A stretch of DNA of 64,000 nucleotides, taken from assembly GCA_964016985.1 (NCBI GenBank), contig OZ024834.1, positions 83,116,289 to 83,180,288 on the forward strand, written 5' to 3'. Below the pieces are notes generated by a model. That model had not been told where the DNA came from, ran no database searches, and saw nothing but the letters and a program-made list of their open reading frames with translations. Every line of letters begins with the position of its first letter. Within the stretch, counting starts at the first letter, position 1. Of this stretch, positions 11,343 through 24,154 are shown piece by piece. Both the position numbers and the translations under genes were made by a program. This DNA is from Anodontia alba (lineage: Eukaryota; Mollusca; Bivalvia; Lucinida; Lucinidae).

Positions 11343-11398
<56 letters not shown>
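11343..11398. repeat. (GT)n microsatellite
   Basis: About 28 uninterrupted TG dinucleotides. The paralogue at 55141-55179 is shorter, about 19 units. Confidence 0.97.
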
Positions 11399-11400
<2 letters not shown>

Positions 11401-11429
11401 ATTTAGTATACACTTCTTATCCTTAGAAC

Positions 11430-12830
11430 GATTTTTGATGTTCCTTTGAGATTGTTGCCAGTTCTGTGCAAAATTATCCTAAATTATTGAATGCAAAGAA
11501 ACAACAAACGAAAAATCCAGGAAAATGCGGAAAATTGCTCAAGCAGCCGATAGTAACATTGCGGGACAAAGTGTTAGTCTTACAAGATTATATTTAAAAA
11601 TGAAAACCTAAGCTGAAAAGTCAAGCGCAGCAGATCTGGACATAAAATGTCCATTTCTGCCAACTAAAAAGTCAAGAACATAAAAAATGGATATATAATG
11701 TCCACTTCCGCAATATGGGTACATTCTCATTCTGTAACAAAAACCATTAATTAATTTATTCCATCAATTTCGCCCAGTAGGTATGGTAATGATAATGAAA
11801 AAAAAAAGTAAGAGAAAAGTCCAGGGAGTGCCACAATCACAAACCGCAGCCCTTCCCAGACACCAAGAGCTGAACTAAACAGCAGCAACAACAACAACAA
11901 ATACTACTACTAGTCAGCGATTAACCCTTTACATCAACAGCAACAATATATCAGATATACTAAATCATGTTACTCAACTTGAACATTTGCTCCCTCATTT
12001 TAGCCCAGTGATAATGATAATTGAAGCAGCAGCAGCAACAACAACAACTCCTACTACGAGTCAGGGATTAATCCCTCACAACAACAGTAACTATATATAT
12101 TATATCCGACTGGAGCATCTATACACTCATTTTAGCCCTTTGATGATGATAATGATAATAGAAACAGCAGCAGCATTAGCAGCACTAGCAGCATCTAAGA
12201 TTCTTAGAAATATAGTTGCTGTGGTTTTGAGAGGTTATTTGATAACTCGTAGATGCATAAAATGGAGAAAACATATCTCAGGATAAGACCGTAATACTAA
12301 ATTTATGAATGCAAAAATACACACAGAGAAAATCCCAACAAAAAAGCGGAAAACTGCTTAAATAGCTGACATTTCTCTTAAAGAACACAAAACTGGCTAC
12401 AATATCACATAAAAGCAAGACAGTATCTCTTACGATATGAAAATTATCTTAAATTTATGGATGCAAAAAAAAAAAAAAAATAAAAAATAAAAAATAAATA
12501 AATAAATAAAATAAAATCCCGAAAAATGCGGAAAATTGATTAAGCAGTTGATAGCACCAGTGCAAGACAAAGTGTTAGTCATACATGATTGAATTTTAAA
12601 ATGAAACCCTAAGTTGAAAAGACAAGCTCAGCAGATCTGGACATCAAATATCCATTTCCATTTTAATGTCAAGGACATAAAAAATAAACATATAATGTCC
12701 ATTACCGCAATACGACGACATTTTCATTCTCTATTAGAAACATTAATTAATTAAATAATTCCATTAATTCCGCCTAGTGGTAATGGTAGTGATAATGATT
12801 ATAGAAGCAACAACAAGAACTACTACTAAA
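11430..12830. repeat. imperfect ~1-kb tandem duplication with CAG/CAA-rich stretches
   Basis: The stretch at 11465-11800 (aaatgcggaaaattgctcaag, acaaagtgttagtc, agatctggacat) returns at 12455-12810. Between them lie two shorter repeats rich in agcagcaacaac and tagcccagtgataatgat. Open frames rich in Ala and Thr here come from the trinucleotide runs. A related block is at 55190-56150. Confidence 0.75.
11807..11869 (-). mobile_element. Penelope-like element 3' fragment (copy 4), 63 bp
   Basis: An extremely 5'-truncated copy: after an A-run it begins gtaagagaaaagtccaggg and stops at caccaagag. It keeps the shared 3' end. Confidence 0.88.
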
Positions 12831-13324
12831 TACCGAAATATTATTCGCAGAACTTTTCTTAATTTGAAAGTGAATGCAAAAACGACCCTTTTAAATTATT
12901 CGAAAATTACCTTATATTGTCCCCTAGCATTTTCATAGATTATCCCATATGTTTAAATTTAATCATGCAGGACTAATAGATTATATCGCACCGGAACTAT
13001 TGCCTGTTTAAGCAATTTTCCACTTTTTCGGGATTTTTCGTTTTTTTTTGCATTCATGAGATAACTTTCTTATGGTTAGAGATAATTTCTTGTAGAAGTT
13101 ACTGTCGTGAGTTCCAATAAATCTTTGACAAGTCTGTTATATTGAACATAGATATTGCTCCCACAGAATTGTTAATTGGTCATCACATTGGGGATATGAT
13201 ACTTATCAATACCGGTAATATAGATAGATGTATGTCTGACAAACAAGAAAAAAATCAGTCGAAACTTGTTTTTGTCAGCAAACCGCGTATGCCTGTTTAA
13301 AAATGGTGGCTATTTAAAACTGAT

Positions 13325-13760
13325 ACAATCAGATTCCGTTAACTCGAACTCCAGGGAACTAGAATATTTGGTCTGGGGTAAAACGAGTTGAAATGTAAGG
13401 AAAATAAAGCAAGCAAACACAACACTGTCCTATACTTAATTTGATTTGTGTTTTACGGCCCTTTTAAGAATATTTCACATATTTCACTTATATTTCACCG
13501 ATCGCTCATCGAAGGTGGGCAAAAACCGGAGAACCCGGGGAAATAAAAGTCGAAAAAAATACCTGATCATCCGTAAGCAGAACTTGGCTTTTCCTCATAT
13601 GACCCGAGCGAGGCTCGAACCATAGCGGTGAGAAACCTAATGGATTTATAGTCAGCTCTCTTATAAACTAAGCACCAGAAGCCCGCATTTAGTTTGATTT
13701 AAGCAGTAGTTTGAGTTATGAGTGTTTGAGATAATGAGAGTCAACTGTCAATCGAAATTC
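13325..13760. mobile_element. possible Tc1/mariner (Tigger-type) MITE
   Basis: The left end ttccgttaactcgaactcc and the right end gagataatgagagtcaactg are imperfect inverted repeats resembling the cgagataacgggagtcgactg terminus at 60725-60748. No transposase ORF lies between them. Confidence 0.4.
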
Positions 13761-13785
13761 AATATTACGAGCTGCCTTTTAACAT

Positions 13786-13968
13786 AAGCGCCCAAAGAAG
13801 ACTCGAATCAGCCTGCGCATCCGCGCAGGCTGATCAGAGTCTTCGTCGTCCGCATGAAGAAACTTTGCATCCCTGGCTATCCAGAATGTGCTCGGTGAAA
13901 AATCTGATCAGACTGCGCGAATGCGCAAGCTGACTTGAGTCTTCGTTGGGCGCACATGTCAGAAGCTA
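13786..13968. repeat. hairpin repeat H1 (gcgcccagcgaagac family)
   Basis: Nested palindromes of atcagcctgcgcatccgcgc and ctgatcagagtcttcg type are bounded by gcgccca and tgggcgc. Related copies lie near 26080, 27540, 31010, 33590, 34375, 44110, 44413, 52495, 62550 and 63840. Short open frames inside are not genes. Confidence 0.7.
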
Positions 13969-13969
13969 C

Positions 13970-15467
13970 GTTTTCTGATGTTGAAACTCTATAAATTTCA
14001 GACTTTTCTTTTGCCCTGTTGGTACACCATACATGCGACCCAAGCATACAAAGTGCGGAAAGTTCGTCTTCCCAAACCACAATCAGCCCACAGCGATCCT
14101 TCCAAACGATACCGCTCAGTGATTACTTTCCCATCAGATCTAACAGGTACGTTGGCAATATTGATATAAGATCAGAGATTATGTTAGTATATTTTTTTGA
14201 CAATACATACAACAAACAAACGATTGCGGTAGAAAATGATTTCATGAATACAGGTGTACAATACAGTTAGCAAATTATGACGATGAGTTCCCCGTACATC
14301 ACCATAGTGCAGATTATATTTCATTACCTTTGGGATCATTGGGCCCATTGTGGTATATTTGAAAATGGAGTTCTGCTCATGTATACGCTAGAGGGCGTAA
14401 GCAGTGTTGCAAACTTCATTACTGCTTATAAAGAGTCTCAATAAAACCGAGACTCCCATTTTCAAATCCGTAGTGTGTTCTTTGTTTCCAAAGGCAATCT
14501 TTTTCACGTTTATTTACATGCTGTTCGCGTAATAAATCATCAACATTCTGCAGACTTTCGTTCTTTATTGTTCTCCTACCTTTGGTGCCTCGGGAATGCC
14601 GTGCTTCGTGATTGTGGCATTTTCTGAGTATGTTCACTGATATTTTTGTTTTGTGGCTGCTCGCTACGGATATGTTTCATGTTCTGTCCTGTTTTTTTTT
14701 TTTATTCGATTGTTTACAATCGATCCATAGTAAACATACACAAAATTCCTTAAGGTTGTTGGTCACGTGATTATCATTGACCATTGTACGAAATCCAGGT
14801 AACGGTTATTTATAGCTCCGCTATTCTTGCATCAGAGTGCCCCATAAATGGTGTTATCTGTAAAACCTGGATTCGGACATTGGCAAGGAGTGCAGACCCA
14901 GGTCAGACGCCGCATCACGTGACCTCTGATCTGGGTTTTCACTGTTTGCTTAAATTACAGGAAGTTAAGGATTAAATGAAACCGTCTTGAGTCCCTGTTC
15001 AGGACCATTTCCTTGTCTGCACTCAAAGACAATCGCCCCGCTATCAGTGCTTTGATTTATTGCTGTGTTCAGTGGATTCTATCTGGCATTATAATCTCTC
15101 GTTTGGAATGAGAGAGCTGGTTACTCTGCTTTTGTTTGGTTTGTAACACATGTTCTGTCTGTCATGGTTTGTTTGCTGTTCCTCCTGGTATCAATCGTAG
15201 GCTATGTTCTGTAACTACATGTCTTCCTAAATATATTCTATAATGTTTATCTTGTTCCGTTGACAATGTACTCGTAGTAATAGAATAACATGAGGCATAC
15301 GTATCTGTGATGCGTGAACTTGTTGCGTTTCCAAGGTAATAACGGGTACCTTTGCCATGGCAATGGATTGTGCAAACGGATAATACTGACTATATTTATA
15401 CAATACTGACATGACTGTCAACATGGGAGTTACCATTATTTTCACGTTTTCTTGTGTGTGTGTGTTT
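13970..15467. other. no gene seen
   Basis: Contains a short hairpin repeat of the gtagaccctgatcagac type near 14880-14960 and a possible diverged Penelope 3' scrap at about 14560-14635, where the minus strand reads KCHNHEARHSRGTKGRR. The frame at 15227-15445 (minus) is mirrored at 56347-56600, but the pair shows no coding-like constraint that I can recognise. Confidence 0.5.
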
Positions 15468-15811
<344 letters not shown>

Positions 15812-16009
15812 TCTGCTGCAGTTGTGATTAGCATTTTAAGGAAACTGTCAGTCTGCAATTAGTGTCTCCCTTTGCAGAAAGTCTACAAAAGCTGTCAGTC
15901 GAATTCATCCACCGTAAGCTGGTTGCTTCTATTCAAGATTTTTGTCACTGTTTTAAACTGACTCTATCGTATTGTCCTTTCGACAGCAGACCTTTCGGAA
16001 AGACGCTTT

Positions 16010-17600
16010 TTTGCTTGGCGTTGTATTTTAAATGAAATAAAAATGATCTGATTGACCATATCTAACCAGAAACCATTGGTCTGTTTCTGTTTCTTTGCTG
16101 TGTTTTGTTCTCAAATATTTATATTCCATAGTAATGTGATAATTTAGAATTTTTATCTAAGAAGACATTTCTTTACCTTTCTTTGTTGATTTTCTAATTA
16201 ACGATGTTTCATGACAAATACGTGAAAATTTCAGAAAATTTGAACGAGTAGAACTTGTTGAAAACCTGCCTTTAATTCATCTATCCTACCGAGTTCTGCA
16301 AAATTTTTAGCAATTTTTACTATGGGAAAAAATGAAAATTTTAGATTTTTAAAACTAATGATTAAAATAAAACTTTTTGTGCAAAGGTAGTTACGACAAC
16401 TAGTTTTGCATTAGACCATGGCAAAAGTTTGCATTTACTTCTTATGTGTAAAGTGCCAGGCAAAAAAAAAACAACAAAAAAAAAAACAAAACAAAAAAAA
16501 CAAACAAAAAAAAAAAAACCCCGACTTTCCGGAAGATGTCGAAAAAAGAGTATATAACGGTTACTGCTTTAGATATTCATACAATTATGTAGATGATTCT
16601 GTTCCAGACTGCTGTCTCTGTTTTAGATATTCTAATAGACTGGTTTTGTTTCAAATTACTGTCACCGTTTGAGATATCAAAGCAGAAGGGAATGCAATGA
16701 TCAGGAACCGATACAATTATCCCACACCTTCCATCAGAGACATTAAAGGGAAAGAAACACAAACAAGACGTAACTAGACCCTAATGGAAACATCACTAGC
16801 GGAAAGCCAAACGGACAGTTACTGTCCCACAAAGTGGCCAAATGGCTATCCAAAACAAAAATATGTAAGCGACACACACATTCAAAGACGAACTATAACA
16901 AAAATAAACCATGACAGAAGAACCGCCTTGGAACGGTCAGTGAAAAGTATTTCACTGGGGGGCTTAAATCGATTTTACGTGGCCACAATCCTTGCCCTTA
17001 CTTCTGCCGTGGTTTAGACACATAATTTGTTCAGTCCGCATGAAGGCTTCCTAACTCATCAGGGCTACATCTCCGAAAACACAAAAATCAAAAGACTGGT
17101 TCTGTTCGCGATCACTGTCACTATTTTTTATGTTCAATATAATAGACTGGTTATGTTCAAGATTACTTTTAGTGTTTTAGATATTAATAGACGAGTATTG
17201 TTCCAGATTACTGTCAGTGTTTTAGATATTAATAGACAGTTTCTGTTCCAGATTTCTGCCACTGTTTTAGAGGTCAACAGACTGGTTCTTCTCCAGATTA
17301 CTGTCACTGTTATAAAGCTTAATGGACTGGTTGTTGAAGCGATTGTACCTTTCGCCAGAGAAAACTCCCCAGATTTGGACATATGAACTAGGAAGTTGAG
17401 GCCGACTCAGTTCTTCTAGTTTCGCCATCTGTTGAATAAAGAGGTAAGGGAAATAAATGCCTTTCAAGGGAAGCAACTGTTACATTATAATTGCGTTTGT
17501 CCCCTTCTGAAAAAGGAACTACTCCCTTGGGAGCAAATTCTTTCCTTCCTGAGTATGCCCCTTTCCAGAAGAGGCATGGTGTGCGGGAAAACAAAGAAGA
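16010..17600. repeat. intron-derived segment lacking exon 3, with ~50-bp minisatellite
   Basis: 16020-16545 is homologous to aldo-keto reductase copy A intron sequence beside exon 3 (38690-39200), and about 17490-17580 matches the other side of that exon (39490-39565). Where exon 3 should lie there is instead an array at 16590-17340 of about ten to twelve units like gactggttctgttccagatt plus actgtcactgttttagatat. The same arrangement is at 57240-58140. Confidence 0.65.
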
Positions 17601-17714
17601 GGTCAAAAAAGTTATCTGCGATGTAAAAGTGGTGGAAACTATAGCAAGTCCATCCAAGCCCCTTAAGTCCTACTAACTGTTAATACACAAGTGCAAAGGG
17701 GCATAACAAAACCG

Positions 17715-17800
17715 CCCAGCTAGCATTTTTATAAATCTATAGCGTACCATGACGGGCCGATAACGGCTCGCGATAGATTTATAAAGAGTGCTTACTGGGC
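17715..17800. mobile_element. short hairpin MITE H2
   Basis: An 86-bp imperfect palindrome with ends cccagctagca and tgcttactggg, inner arms ataaatctat / atagatttat and a gacgggccg core. A longer, cleaner member is at 30855-30961. Confidence 0.7.
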
Positions 17801-20445
17801 GACGACTACACAAATGCTACGGGACGGTCCAGATCAACCTTTGCTGTTGTCACAGTCTGGTCAGGCCTGTCTTTGTTTATGTCTAGCTGTATTCCGTGAT
17901 CGTGGCCCTTCCTGGGTATCCTTATATTCACTTTTTGAGCTTTGATGAATTAAATATGTATCAGCGAAAATCTAGTCACATGCACTGCGTAGATTACATT
18001 GTTAACACGCCTAAGTAAATTGTATACTTTTTAGCAGTCGCTCTTGATAAGGCACTTTTTAAAAACAAAATCATCTAAATGTTTATGTCGGGGATTGGTT
18101 TAAACATATTTTATTTCAAAATTACAATGATTATACAAACATACATGATATATACAACAAAGATAGGATTAAAGCGGAAGCATAAGTTTATTTAGTTCTT
18201 CTCCTGATACACACATATATATTGTAATACATCATGGCAGTTTATTATTATTACAAGAAGTACTTATTGTATCGTGGACTATACGATATATGAAAGAGAC
18301 TCAACCAATCATTATAGTATAATGATATTAAAACAACTATGTAATGACGAAGGCTAACATAATACCACAATGATGGTTTGAGCGACAATGAAAACGAAAC
18401 AAAGAAAAAGAAAAATAAGTCAATAGAAAAAAGTAGAGAAAAGTAATCCGGAGCGAGAGGGAGCGGAAGAGGTGGAAGGCTATCACTTGATAATTTCCAA
18501 TAATATCATAGGCAGAAATATACTGACCTCCTACAAGCACCAGCTCTGATTTATTCTGATTAGTTGATACTAGTATCACCTACAGGCAAGTGCTTAAAAT
18601 CCTTTGCTGCCCTGTATGTACTTGTAAACAAAAATGACTTGATTTGTTTCATAAGGAACTGACTCATCACCATGTAGAAATACATGTAGAGACGCATAAC
18701 ATTATTGAGACCCTATCCGAAAAAGTTCGATTTGATGATCTCGATAGAAGTTACAAGATAAGAAAAAATGTTCCGCGTTTTCAACGTCACCAGTTCTACA
18801 AGAACACAATGGGGTGTCAGAAACTGACTTTATAAATAGGTCATAATTTAAAGAGCTACATCGCAGCACAGTATGTAAAACTTGTAACTTTTTTCTTCCA
18901 GTATAAAAACATTTTTTCGGCTTATATTTCGTTAAAAAGAATCAATTGAATCTACATATTTATCATTGTCTGGTATATTGTTCCATTCTCGTATAACAGA
19001 CGGTAGGAATGAATTGAAGTACAAAGCAGTTCTCACGTTAGTAGTTTGGCCATCATTTGCGTTTCTCAGATTGTAATGTGATATTTCGTTAGCTGAAGAA
19101 GGAACAAGTGATGAAGATAATCAGGAGTTAAGTTATTTTACATCTTGTGAAACAGTATTAGCTTATAATTAATTCTTGTTTTATCGAGAGTTTCCCAACC
19201 AATCTCATTGTAAAGATTATATATTGATAACAGTTAGTAGAGCCAGTAGCTATTCTGTATGTCTTCGAGTATCTGTTTTTCGTAATCGCTGCAGTTATCC
19301 CGAATAACGTCCGCATATTCTAAAATTTCTTTAATATAGTCAATATGTTTATGCAAAGAGCCATCATTTGAAATTTTCAACTTCATTGATTTGCTGCCCT
19401 ATCGTGATTAAGTAGGGATGTACATGTTAAATGATTTTCTTGGATATCAGAGGTGTTTCCGTTTTTAAGGGATTAAATTTTACCAACCAAGTTTCAGCCC
19501 GTTTAGCTAGCTTTTTTCAAGATTTGCATTAAGAGTTTCTGTAGCAACGTCTGGATTATCGACAATTATAAAAAGACTGGTATCGTCAGCAAAGAGACGA
19601 ATGCTAGATCAAATGTCAGTTACTGTATCATTTATAAAAATGAAGAAAAGTAGTGGTCCTAGTATTGATCCTTGAGGAACGCCTGCCTTGATATAATTCT
19701 ATTTTGATTCAACTCCCTGCAATGCAACACGTTGTTTTCTACCATCAAGATAACTCGAAAACCATTTTAACAGTTCACCAGAGATTCCAACTGATTTAAG
19801 TTTATGGAGAAGACTCGCATGCCAAACAGGATCAAACGCTTTACTTATGTAAAAAAAATTAAATAAAATAAAATAAAGAAAAAATACAACAAAATAAAAA
19901 AAAATAATAATAATAACAGCCCGACTTTTTGGCCAGCATTAATTAAGTGCCTGGCAAAATGTATTATACAAGAAAGTGAGTTGGTTAGTATTAGAGTCTC
20001 CAGGTATGAAATCAGATTGAAAAGTTGTAAGAATGTTATTATCACACAGATTATTAAACAGGTGTTTAAATACTTGTAACTTGTCTGTTAGGAATACAAG
20101 AATCGGTAATTTCAGTTAGAAGATTATAAAAGTTCTTAGTATATATTTTTATATCAGGGTTTTGAAGAGAATTCCCATCAGAGGAAGATGCTTTCTGCCT
20201 TAGTAGATCATAATCGCCCCGGTCGTATTGCCATACACGACACTTAAAACATTTAATTTTAGGTTTTGAAAAATTGAATACACCAAATACAGAACAATGA
20301 TAGCGAAGGTCTTGGTATAGGAAGGGGTCGCCAAGTATTATTCGATCCTTGTTGCTTACTAGCAATAAGTCAATGAGAGAGGACGAATTTTCCGTAAAAT
20401 GAGTAGGCTCACTGATATGATGGTATAAGGAAACTGTTGACACGA

Positions 20446-20575
20446 TGATTGTTTGTGTTGAGGTTTTACGGCCCAGTCAACCCAACGGGGTCATGTCGAG
20501 CGCGGTCAGTTTTCCTAACCACACATTTACTGGGCAGGCTTAGTCCTCTTAACGGTTTACCAGTATTGTGCACAT
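20446..20575. repeat. short repeat nested in the LINE endonuclease region
   Basis: A block with gaggttttacggcc and ccacacatttactgggcag interrupts the LINE nuclease. It recurs at about 43015-43115, and a partial match is at 13447. It could be a SINE fragment; no tRNA-like head is visible. Confidence 0.5.
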
Positions 20576-21128
20576 TCTTTCGCCAATTGACACAATGAGT
20601 TAATTTTACATGCATATTGTGAATTTAACATATTGAAGTTAAAGTCACCAGTTATGAAAATATCATCTGTGCCTTTATCGACTGCAAGGTGGATAGAATC
20701 TTCAAGAAAGAATAGTAAGTCATATCTGAGTTTGGTGGTCTATAAAATCATCCGAATAAGATGTGTTTGAGCGTTAAATATATCCAAATATATTCTACGT
20801 CTCTCGGCTCTAGGTCAAATCTTCTGCGATAATGGATGTTTTCCCTGTTTACTCCGCCATGGCTGTCACCGACTCTGTCCTTTCGTTCTGGTTGTCTAAA
20901 TGTCTGAATGTGCAAATCTTGCGAAAGGACAGAAGTATTTAGCTAAGTTTCGCTGAAAGCTAGAATGTCAACCTCAAAAAGCTCCGTACCTAGAATATCA
21001 AGTTTCGGTACTAGACTCTGTACATTATAATAAACAAAAGAAAGATGATTCGAAAGGTTTGAAAAATTAAAAAGTGAAGATTGAGTCGAGGAAGTGTCTG
21101 AGATGCTACTAGTTGATGAGGTCGAGAG

Positions 21129-21170
21129 AGGACCTGGATTAGGATTTATGTCCCCAGCCAGTAATAACAG
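21129..21170 (-). other. 2A-like motif at the start of the LINE ORF
   Basis: The minus strand encodes LLLLAGDINPNPGP close to the start of the frame, directly before the endonuclease. The 2A consensus is D-V/I-E-x-N-P-G-P; here the Glu is Asn. 2A-like sequences are known in this position in several animal non-LTR elements. Confidence 0.5.
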
Positions 21171-21454
21171 GAAATCTTGAATCAACAGCAGAGATATAAT
21201 CCTTAGAATTCACTGCACCGATATAATGTAAATACAAATAATGAGTTCTGTCAGTCTGCGACCTAAGTTACGTAGCTTTATAAGCGTTATTTGTACAAAC
21301 AAGCGCATTTGGTAAAGACGACAGACGCCAAGTTGCAGTGCTGGAAGGTGTCGCAGCATCGATCAGTGTTCGAATGGCTCGGATGCGTAAAAACTGATAA
21401 GCCTGCACGGACATATCATATGTGTGATTAATTATCTTTTTATATTATGCACAC

Positions 21455-21700
21455 TTCATATGGACCGTGTCATGCGAAAACATGTCTTGACAGATGCGGA
21501 CAACGCAAGCCCAGATTAGCCTGCGCATTTGCATTGTCTGATCAGGGCCTGTTCTATCCGCAAACAGACTCATAGGATACTATAGAGAGTCTCAGTGGAG
21601 AGTAAATGTCCAAATGAGACTGTGCGCATGTGCAGGATGATGTGAGTCCATATATTTTGCACATGCTTGAAGGCACTTGTTCGCTTGACACGGCCTATAT
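21455..21700. mobile_element. MITE H3 (ggaccgtg/cacggcc ends)
   Basis: About 240 bp, homologous to the better copy at 36935-37171 and to 58262-58490. It contains the agcctgcgcat / tctgatcagggcc hairpin and ends cttgacacggcc. Confidence 0.65.
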
Positions 21701-21897
21701 ATGTGAGTACCGTAATAACACTAAGTATTGGGACTGATAGGCCTTTGTAAACAGAGTAAAACCAGATCAGACGCTGCAGAACGCGGCGTCTTATTAGGTC
21801 TACACTGTTTGCCATACATACACAATATTTAAGACACATCAAGAAGTAGTAGAATGGACTATTTCAAATTGTAGGACAAGTTTGTAAGCAAATAAGG

Positions 21898-22750
21898 AAA
21901 ACATTTCTGCAACAAGGTATATCGGAACCCGAATTTTACGGTGACTTAGTGTACAGATTTAGAAAAATTGTAGGTAAATCTAACTTTTCAGAGCAATTCA
22001 GAAAACTTATTAACCGTTATAAAAGAATTGGCTATAGCCTGGATATTATGCGGCAGACTGCATGCCTAGTTGTCAACCCAATCATTGTTGATGGCTATGC
22101 TTCACTCTTTAATTGCACGACGGCGGTTCGGGCCTCAGACTCAATGACGGCCTCTTCGTAAAACTTTAACAAGTGGGTTGGGGCTTGACGATATGTCTTT
22201 GGCTTGGCCCACCGTGGTTCAACTATTGGTTTTCATTTACTCTGGCATACAGTAGAATTAGCCATGAGTACTCGTCTTTGCTTATTATAGTGATTAATTT
22301 GATTTTTATGTTTTCGCTTTGATGCATTGACTGAGTTGGGAGCCTTTATGCGAACCGAATTTTTATGTATTTCTTTATTAAGAGTAGCATCGGGACCCAG
22401 GGTGAAGTTAGCTAGCTGTAAATGTGCTTTAAACCCACCCCGGTGGTTTACTCTACTGACCGTTCTAAGGCGGTGGTCCCGGTGTTAGTCTTACTCTATG
22501 TTGCTTTGTGGTTTATTCTACGAGGCGATTTGTTGTATGTCTTACCATGTGTTATTTTGTTCTTGTGTTTTTCAGTCCTTTTAGTATTGCGATTACCTCG
22601 CTTGGGGAAGAGAGAGCTAATCTTAGTGCTTTTCGTACGTTTGTTCGATTTGTGCTTGTTTGGATTTGTCGGTTTCCTCTTCCTCTTGGTGTCTGGGAAG
22701 GGCTGCGGTTTGTGATTGTGGCACTCCCTGGACTTTTCTCTTACTTTTTT
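21898..22750 (+). mobile_element. Penelope-like element, 5'-truncated 0.85-kb copy 5
   Basis: Begins within the C-terminal RT tail (TFLQQGISEPEFYGDLVY) and keeps that frame open to TAA 22159-22161, followed by the full 3' region to cttttctcttac plus T-run. The paralogue near 58679-58706 lacks it, so it inserted after the segmental duplication. It retains the sense codons damaged in the long copy, such as TCG instead of TAG. Confidence 0.9.
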
Positions 22751-22812
22751 TTTCCCAATACATAGGGTGTATACGATAATTATCCTTCAGTTTACTGCGG
22801 CTGAATATATAC

Positions 22813-22952
22813 CTCTTCGTCAGTAAGTTTCCACCCTGTTGCTGCTCCCATGTTATCCTCCAGCTGAGTCATGGATGAAACACCGATAATCACAGATGAA
22901 ACAATGTCTTTCTGGAGTAACCAGCGGATAGCTACTTGTGGGACTGATTTCC
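22813..22952 (-). CDS. aldo-keto reductase A, exon 7
   Basis: Acceptor tttag then GKSVPQVAIRWLLQKD, the helix and strand near the C-terminus of the barrel, then VIIGVSSMTQLEDNMGA, which contacts the cofactor adenosine in this superfamily, and WKLTDEE. It joins exon 6 in phase by splitting a Gly codon. The exon ends before gtatat, a usable donor; if that is ignored, the frame continues VYIQPQ and stops at 22792. Homologues often carry a further ~15-20 residues after this point, and I could not find that exon to the left. Confidence 0.88.
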
Positions 22953-23369
22953 CTAAAACGAAGGAAACAGGAGATTTTAATGATTTATGATAACTGGATA
23001 CACTTTGTAATTGTTTTTCACCATATTTCACAAGGGAGACAACTTTTGTGACGTTCTGTAAGCTTTTAGTACTATTCACCAAGGCCAGAATTTATAAGTA
23101 GAGTCACTGATGACGCCTAATTGTCCGAAACTTGCCAGTCTGGACCGGGTTTCTTGATATTTCATAACCCAGTGTTCCTAGTATCATCACAATACACATA
23201 AGATGTATTCGGTTTTGTGGGTGTATTTGTCAAAGTCCAGTTAGAGATTTAGCCAGATCCGGAATCTGTCTAGGCCAAACAGGAACATCTTACTTTTATC
23301 GTCAAATGATTTCCTCACTACTCACCAGCAAATAGGCTGTTTAACTGTTTTTTCATAAATACAATTTTA

Positions 23370-23790
23370 TGCCATGGGTCCATTTCAGGCTCATTAGTTG
23401 AGTTGGTAAAACAGAGACATTGAAACTGGCAATTTTATTACTAGAGGCCCGAGTGGGCCAGAAATCGCTTAGCTGGATTAGTCTGATCATGGTATGCTAC
23501 ATTGTGCCATGGTGGCCATCTTGGCTATCAGATCAGATTGCCTTTAGCAATTCAGAATGTGATGTTGTTTGAAGAGCTTCAAAACTGCCGCCATGTCTGC
23601 CATCATGGAATTGAAACTAAATGATTTTAGCATTTTTGAATCTCCATTTCACCCAAATGCCTTCCATTAACTTTCAGATCAATCTACGGTTGGGGAGGAG
23701 ATTTGGTTTGAAGAATTTCAAGATGGTGTATCGGCCATCTTAGATATCGGGACGGAACGATTTTAGCAATTCTTATCTCCATAACACCCT
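23370..23790. repeat. tRNA-like SINE head followed by ATGGC satellite fragment
   Basis: tagttgagttgg at 23395-23406 fits the RNA polymerase III A-box pattern TRGYNNARNNGG. It is followed by the gagtgggccagaaatcgct block and two to three satellite units. No clear B-box. Paralogous to about 60780-61130. Confidence 0.5.
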
Positions 23791-24154
23791 AATACATGGC
23801 TGCTTATTTCCACACACGCATCACCGTGTTGTGAAAAGAAAATCGTAAGGGAATCATGAAATGGTTACGTAGAGTCAGTTAAGGTAGCGCTGAAAGTGAG
23901 TGTCAGTTTTAATGAGGCTGCCATTTTGGCACGATCGCCGATATACATAATTGGGTGATGTAATTCAACGTCTTATTTACTCTCCCATATAATCAGACCG
24001 GAATTGTAGTCCTTCAAGCGAATACGGAACAAAACTCCTTTATTTCCCGATGTTCAGATTTTGCCGTTTTAATGACAGACAGACATGTAAACTCCAGTTT
24101 TTGGAGAGATTACAAATCTCTGGTTAAATACATCACCATTTCAGTGAAGGTTTG

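Larger units (their letters stand above)
18090..21190 (-). mobile_element. decayed CR1-type non-LTR retrotransposon (LINE)
   Basis: On the minus strand, 21185 onward reads an N-terminus with GDINPNPGP and the endonuclease start FVYYNVQSLVPKLD. 20443-20066 continues the nuclease with EPTHFTENSSSLIDLLLVSN. About 19860-19500 holds the reverse transcriptase with WHASLLHKLKSVGISG, AGVPQGSILGPLLFFIFIND and the catalytic block LFADDTSL. About 19000-18640 holds the C-terminal VSDTPLCSCRTGDVENAEHF. Stops, frameshifts and an A/T-rich insertion (about 19848-19920) break it. The 3' UTR runs to about 18100. Confidence 0.85.

Noticed and set aside
15227..15445. Minus-strand frame shared with 56347-56600 as a possible reductase terminal exon
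   Set aside because: No reductase C-terminal motif and no clean acceptor; similarity is explained by the segmental duplication.
23395..23406. A tRNA gene
   Set aside because: Only an A-box-like stretch is present; no B-box, no cloverleaf, and it is joined to repeat sequence.
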